DNA of 37,820 bases from Rhodobacteraceae bacterium PARR1 (lineage in GTDB: Bacteria; Pseudomonadota; Alphaproteobacteria; Rhodobacterales; Rhodobacteraceae). The position numbers and the translations under genes are program-made. The notes under the pieces are model-generated. The model searched no databases, was not told the origin of the DNA, and saw only the letters and a list, made by a program, of their open reading frames with translations. Location: assembly GCA_002256185.1 (NCBI GenBank), contig NKIT01000020.1:1-37820 (forward strand). Reading direction: 5' to 3'. Shown here piece after piece: positions 33,750-37,820 of this stretch. Numbering within the stretch: the stretch's first letter is position 1; every line of letters starts with the position of its first letter.

Positions 33750-34220
33750 ATGCTTGATGTGACCGAAACCTCCCAGCGTGTTGAGGATATTCTTGACGCG
33801 CATGACGGCATGGAGGGGTCGCTGCTGCCGATCCTGCACGCCATTCAGGCCGCTTTCGGTCATGTCCCGCAGGATGCGTTGCCAATCATCGCCAAGCGGC
33901 TGAACCAGACCCGCGCCGAAATCCACGGTGTGATGTCCTTTTACCACGACTTCCGCGAACAGCCTGCCGGACAGCATGTGCTGAAACTCTGCCGGGCAGA
34001 GGCCTGTCAGGCCATGGGGGCCGACCGTGTCGCCGCTCATGCCCAAAAGGCGCTGGGGATCGACTTTCACGAAACCACCCGGGATGGGAAAGTCACGCTG
34101 GAGCCGATCTTCTGTCTTGGTCTTTGCGCCTGTGCACCTGCCGCCATGGTTGATGGCCGTCTGGTGGGCCGTGTGGACGAAGCGGCAGTGGATGCCATTC
34201 TGGCAGAGGTGCGCGCATGA
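33750..34220 (+). CDS. fdsG: Formate dehydrogenase gamma subunit (NuoE-like)
   Basis: The [2Fe-2S] thioredoxin-like subunit of the soluble NAD-dependent formate dehydrogenase. The 156-residue product has the four cluster ligands of the NuoE type: C81-x4-C86 in LCRAEACQ and C122-x3-C126 in FCLGLC. The preceding helical part contains IHAIQ-like and IHGVMSFYHDFRE motifs of the family. The ATG at 33750 follows AAAGGA; upstream sequence in the same frame is the repeat region. It overlaps fdsB by 4 bases. Confidence 0.93.
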   Translation: MLDVTETSQRVEDILDAHDGMEGSLLPILHAIQAAFGHVPQDALPIIAKRLNQTRAEIHGVMSFYHDFREQPAGQHVLKLCRAEACQAMGADRVAAHAQKALGIDFHETTRDGKVTLEPIFCLGLCACAPAAMVDGRLVGRVDEAAVDAILAEVRA

Positions 34221-35734
34221 AAATCTACGTTCCCCGTGACGCCGCCGCCCGTGCACTGGGTGCCGATGCCGTCGCTGCCGCGGTTCTGGCCGAAGCCGCC
34301 AAGCGCGGTGTCAGCGTCGAATTGGTCCGCAACGGATCGCGCGGCATGGTCTGGCTGGAACCGCTGGTCGAGGTGGAAACGCCTGCGGGTCGCGTTGCCT
34401 TCGGTCCGATGACCCCGGCGCAAGTGGCGCAGGTGTTTGACGGTGGCCCGCTTGCCTTGGGTCTGACGGATGCGCTGCCGTGGATGGCTGGCCAAACCCG
34501 TCTGACCTTTGCCCGCGTCGGCGTGATCGACCCGTTGTCGCTGGCCGATTACCAAGCGCATGGCGGGCTGTCGGGTCTGCGCCGCGCTTTGGCCATGCCG
34601 GGTGCGGCCATCGTGCAGGAAGTCACCGACTCGGGTCTGCGGGGCCGGGGTGGCGCGGGTTTCCCCACCGGCATCAAGTGGAAGACGGTGGCCGAAGCGA
34701 AGGCCGACCGCAAATACATCGTCTGCAACGCGGACGAAGGCGACAGCGGCACCTTTGCCGACCGCATGCTGATGGAGGGCGACCCCTTCACCCTGATCGA
34801 AGGCATGGTCATCGCGGGTCTGGCCACCGGGGCGACCAAGGGCTTTGTCTACATCCGTTCCGAATACCCCGACGCGATTGAGGTGATGTCGGCAGCGGTG
34901 GACATCGCGCGTCAGAACGGCGTGTTGGGGGCGTCCGTCCTTGGCTCTGCCCATGCGTTTGACATCGAAATCCGCGTCGGTGCCGGGGCCTATGTCTGTG
35001 GCGAAGAAACCTCACTCCTCAACAGTCTTGAAGGCAAGCGCGGCATCGTCCGCGCCAAGCCGCCGCTGCCGGCACTGCAAGGTTTCATGGGCCGCCCCAC
35101 CGTTGTGAACAACGTGATTTCACTGGCGACCGTGCCGGTGATCTTTGAACGCGGTGCCGCCTTCTACAAAGACTTCGGCCTTGGCCGCTCGCGCGGCACG
35201 ATCCCGCTGCAAATCGCCGGGAACGTGCGCTTTGGCGGGCTTTATGAGACCGCCTTTGGCCTGTCCTTGGGTGACATCGTCAACACCATCGGCGGCGGCA
35301 GCGCCACGGGTCGCCCGGTCAAGGCGGTTCAGGTCGGCGGCCCCTTGGGTGCCTATTTCCCGCCGTCACTGTTCGACACCCCCTTTGGCTACGAAGAATT
35401 CGGCGCGAAAGAGGGGCTGATTGGCCATGCCGGTCTGGTGATCTTTGACGACTCCGCCGACATGCTGAAACAGGCCCGCTTTGCGATGGAATTCTGCGCC
35501 ATCGAGTCCTGCGGCAAATGCACCCCCTGCCGCATCGGCGCGGTGCGGGGCGTGGAAACCGTGGACCGTATCGCGCGCGGCGACACCTCGGCCATCCCGC
35601 TGCTGACGGACCTGTGCAGCACGATGAAATCGGGATCACTTTGCGCGCTGGGGGGCTTTACCCCCTATCCGGTGCTGTCGGCGCTGAACCACTTCCCGGA
35701 TGACTTCCAGCCGATGCGTGAGGCGGCGGAATGA
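34217..35734 (+). CDS. fdsB: Formate dehydrogenase beta subunit (NuoF-like)
   Basis: The FMN- and NAD-binding subunit that passes formate electrons to NAD+. The 505-residue product has an N-terminal thioredoxin-like region (1-115) and a NuoF core. The FMN/NADH glycine-rich loop is GLRGRGGAGFPTGIKWK near 142-158, with CNADEGDSGTFADR and CGEETSLLNSLEG following. The C-terminal [4Fe-4S] site is ESCGKCTPCR plus SLCALGG. ATG start overlapping the fdsG stop (ATGA); its stop overlaps the next gene. Confidence 0.95.
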   Translation: MKIYVPRDAAARALGADAVAAAVLAEAAKRGVSVELVRNGSRGMVWLEPLVEVETPAGRVAFGPMTPAQVAQVFDGGPLALGLTDALPWMAGQTRLTFARVGVIDPLSLADYQAHGGLSGLRRALAMPGAAIVQEVTDSGLRGRGGAGFPTGIKWKTVAEAKADRKYIVCNADEGDSGTFADRMLMEGDPFTLIEGMVIAGLATGATKGFVYIRSEYPDAIEVMSAAVDIARQNGVLGASVLGSAHAFDIEIRVGAGAYVCGEETSLLNSLEGKRGIVRAKPPLPALQGFMGRPTVVNNVISLATVPVIFERGAAFYKDFGLGRSRGTIPLQIAGNVRFGGLYETAFGLSLGDIVNTIGGGSATGRPVKAVQVGGPLGAYFPPSLFDTPFGYEEFGAKEGLIGHAGLVIFDDSADMLKQARFAMEFCAIESCGKCTPCRIGAVRGVETVDRIARGDTSAIPLLTDLCSTMKSGSLCALGGFTPYPVLSALNHFPDDFQPMREAAE

Positions 35735-35943
35735 CCGAACCCGTCAAAGGACCGGCGTCCTACTTCCCGTCCATCGAAAAGAAATACGGCCAGCCGATGC
35801 AGCACTGGTTTGACCAGATCGCGCCCCTGCTGGACCAACCGCATATGCAGATCGTGTCCTTCCTGAAGGACAACCATGCGATGGGCCACGGCCATGCCAA
35901 TGCCATCGTTGCCCACCAACTCGCCAAGAATAAGGGTGCTTGA
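35731..35943 (+). CDS. Small DUF4287-type protein inside the fds operon
   Basis: A 70-residue soluble protein with the compact pattern YFPSIEKKYGQPMQHWFDQI and HMQIVSFLKDNHAMGHGHAN, ending in an IVAHQL helix, which I recognise as the DUF4287 family. No catalytic function is known to me. The ATG overlaps the fdsB stop by 4 bases and the fdsA ATG is 1 base past its stop, so it is made with the formate dehydrogenase subunits. Known fds operons run G-B-A-C-D with no gene here. The size is close to FdsD but the sequence does not look like FdsD to me. Confidence 0.8.
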   Translation: MTEPVKGPASYFPSIEKKYGQPMQHWFDQIAPLLDQPHMQIVSFLKDNHAMGHGHANAIVAHQLAKNKGA

Positions 35944-35944
35944 G

Positions 35945-37820
35945 ATGAAAGACTTCATCATTCCCGACCGTGATTTCGGCACCCCGGCGGCCAAATCCAA
36001 ACAGATGGTCACGCTGACCATCGACGGCTTTGACGTGACCGTGCCCGAAGGCACGTCGATCATGCGCGCGGCGGCGGAACTGGGGATCACCGTCCCCAAA
36101 CTCTGCGCGACAGATAGCCTTGAGGCGTTCGGGTCCTGCCGCCTGTGTCTGGTGGAAATCGAAGGCCGCAATGGTACCCCGGCCTCGTGCACCACCCCCG
36201 TTGCACCGGGGCTTAAGGTCCACACCCAGAACACCAAGCTGAAACAACTGCGTCGCGGCGTGATGGAGTTGTACATCTCGGATCACCCGCTGGACTGCCT
36301 GACCTGCGCCGCCAATGGCGATTGCGAATTGCAGGATATGGCGGGGGCCGTCGGTCTGCGCGATGTGCGCTATGAAAAGGGCGAGAACCATTTTGAGGTT
36401 CGCAATACCAGCGGTGAGGCGAACCCGAACTGGCTGCCGAAAGACGACAGCAACCCCTATTTCGCCTATGATCCGGCAAAGTGCATCGTTTGTTCGCGCT
36501 GCGTTCGTGCCTGCGAAGAAACCCAAGGCACCTTTGCCCTGACCATCGAAGGCCGGGGCTTCGATTCCCGCGTGTCATTCGGGGCCAAGACCGACACTGC
36601 CCTGTCGTCGGATTGCGTGTCCTGCGGCGCCTGCGTTCAGGCCTGCCCGACCGGCACGTTGCAGGAAAAGTCGGTGATCGACATCGGCACGCCCGACAAA
36701 TCGGTCATCACCACCTGCGCCTATTGCGGCGTGGGCTGTTCGTTCAAGGCCGAAATGCGCGGCGACGAGTTGGTCCGCATGGTCCCCTACAAGCACGGCA
36801 AGGCCAACCGGGGCCATTCCTGCGTCAAGGGCCGCTTCGCCTATGGCTATGCCACCCACAAGGATCGCATCCTGTCGCCCATGATCCGCGACAAGATCAC
36901 CGACCCGTGGCAAGAAGTGTCATGGGCCGAGGCGATGGATTTCACCGCCAAGCGGATGAAGGGCCTGATCGAAAAGCACGGTCGGCAATCGGTGGGGGTC
37001 ATCACCTCCAGCCGTTGCACGAATGAGGAAGCCTTCCTCGTGCAGAAACTGACCCGCGCGGTGTTCATGAACAACAACACCGACACCTGCGCCCGCGTCT
37101 GCCATTCGCCCACGGGCTATGGTTTGGGCCAGACCTTCGGCACCAGCGCCGGGACGCAGGATTTTGACTCTGTCGAACAGACCGATGTGGTGATCCTGAT
37201 CGGCGCGAACCCGACCGATGGCCACCCGGTCTTTGCCTCCCGCCTGAAAAAGCGCCTGCGCGCCGGGGCCAAGCTGATCGTCGTCGATCCGCGCCGGATT
37301 GATCTGGTGGAAAGCGCCCACATCAAGGCCGCGCATCACCTGCAACTGACCCCCGGCACCAACGTCGCCGTAGTCTCGGCCCTTGCGCATGTGATCGTGA
37401 CCGAAGGCCTGTTCAACGAAGAGTTCATCCGCACCCGCTGTGATTGGGATGAGTTCCAAGACTACGCCGAATTCGTCAGCGATCCCCGCCACTCGCCCGA
37501 AGCCACGCAATTCCTGACCGGCGTCAAGGCGGATGAACTGCGCGCCGCGGCCCGGCTTTTTGCCCGTGGCGGCAATGGCGCGATCTACTACGGGCTGGGC
37601 GTGACCGAACATTCCCAAGGCTCGACCACTGTGATCGGCATCGCCAACCTTGCCATGCTGACCGGCAACATTGGCCGCCCGGGTGTGGGCGTGAACCCGC
37701 TGCGCGGTCAGAACAACGTGCAGGGTTCCTGCGACATGGGATCTTTCCCGCACGAACTGCCGGGCTATCGCCACGTGAAAACCGATGCCGTGCGTGAGGT
37801 GTTTGAAAACCTGTGGGGCG
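35945..37820 (+). CDS. fdsA: Formate dehydrogenase alpha subunit, molybdenum catalytic subunit (partial, cut by window end)
   Basis: The catalytic subunit that oxidises formate to CO2 at a bis-MGD molybdenum centre. The first 625 of about 960 residues are in the window. Cluster ligands are all present: [2Fe-2S] C54, C65, C68, C82; a His-Cys3 [4Fe-4S] at H114, C118, C121, C127; two ferredoxin-type clusters at C180/C183/C186/C190 and C224/C227/C230/C234; and the Mo-proximal cluster at C258/C261/C265/C293 followed by Lys295. The Mo ligand is Cys386 (TGC, not selenocysteine) in RVCHSPTG, followed by His387; Arg587 in NPLRGQN is also present. These numbers coincide with Rhodobacter capsulatus FdsA. 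fdsC and fdsD would lie beyond the window. Confidence 0.97.
   Translation, partial: MKDFIIPDRDFGTPAAKSKQMVTLTIDGFDVTVPEGTSIMRAAAELGITVPKLCATDSLEAFGSCRLCLVEIEGRNGTPASCTTPVAPGLKVHTQNTKLKQLRRGVMELYISDHPLDCLTCAANGDCELQDMAGAVGLRDVRYEKGENHFEVRNTSGEANPNWLPKDDSNPYFAYDPAKCIVCSRCVRACEETQGTFALTIEGRGFDSRVSFGAKTDTALSSDCVSCGACVQACPTGTLQEKSVIDIGTPDKSVITTCAYCGVGCSFKAEMRGDELVRMVPYKHGKANRGHSCVKGRFAYGYATHKDRILSPMIRDKITDPWQEVSWAEAMDFTAKRMKGLIEKHGRQSVGVITSSRCTNEEAFLVQKLTRAVFMNNNTDTCARVCHSPTGYGLGQTFGTSAGTQDFDSVEQTDVVILIGANPTDGHPVFASRLKKRLRAGAKLIVVDPRRIDLVESAHIKAAHHLQLTPGTNVAVVSALAHVIVTEGLFNEEFIRTRCDWDEFQDYAEFVSDPRHSPEATQFLTGVKADELRAAARLFARGGNGAIYYGLGVTEHSQGSTTVIGIANLAMLTGNIGRPGVGVNPLRGQNNVQGSCDMGSFPHELPGYRHVKTDAVREVFENLWG

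Noticed and set aside
37091-37105. Possible selenocysteine at the formate dehydrogenase active site
   Set aside because: The codon is TGC (Cys386), as in other FdsA enzymes; there is no in-frame TGA.
36920-37774. A 284-codon open frame on the minus strand across fdsA
   Set aside because: It is antisense to a complete set of FdsA cluster and active-site residues; long antisense frames are expected in GC-rich coding DNA.

Overview
The window looks like chromosomal DNA of a GC-rich alphaproteobacterium of the Rhodobacterales (Rhodobacter/Paracoccaceae type). The signs are a vertically inherited alphaproteobacterial flagellar cluster with a CtrA-like box, a petABC (fbcFBC) cytochrome bc1 operon, an FdsGBA-type NAD-dependent formate dehydrogenase, a zinc-finger DinB, and a saccharopine (LKR/SDH) lysine degradation pair. 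No phage, IS element or CRISPR array is visible. Most of the window is core genome.

Layout. 1-8664 (minus strand): tightly overlapping flagellar genes, read in the order fliL, a PflI-like coiled-coil protein, a MotE-like protein, motA, a 709-residue exported protein of unknown function, a lytic transglycosylase, flhA, fliR, flhB. FlhB stops at an in-frame TAG where the family has a conserved Gln. 8773-11899 (plus): the divergent fliF-fliH-fliN-fliP operon. A bidirectional terminator then separates it from petABC (11948-14708, minus). 15053-19061: PAP2 phosphatase, GST-like protein, rpmJ, tRNA-Val(GAC), N-formylglutamate amidohydrolase and DNA polymerase IV. 19193-23232: pyrF, then a WGR protein-LKR-SDH operon and exonuclease III. 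23300-24775: a small secreted protein, an intergenic region that appears to hold two tandem anti-Shine-Dalgarno-type sRNAs with an FNR-like box between them, and an OmpR-family response regulator. 24957-28517: ribA with a long N-terminal extension, an L,D-transpeptidase and an amylosucrase-like GH13 enzyme. 28522-32549 (minus): uvrC, an AT-rich gap with one DnaA box, a pteridine-reductase-like SDR, a zinc-ribbon membrane protein and an S49 peptidase. 32612-37820: a LysR regulator, a large palindromic repeat, and fdsG-fdsB-DUF4287-fdsA, with fdsA cut by the window end.

Working together: the left third builds the flagellar export gate, MS ring and stator; petABC is the respiratory and photosynthetic electron-transfer complex; the right end oxidises formate to CO2 with NAD+ and is probably controlled by the adjacent LysR protein. 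The least explained parts are the tandem sRNA locus, the large exported flagellar-operon protein, the DUF4287 gene inside the fds operon, and the interrupted flhB. All calls come from reading the sequence; no database search was run.
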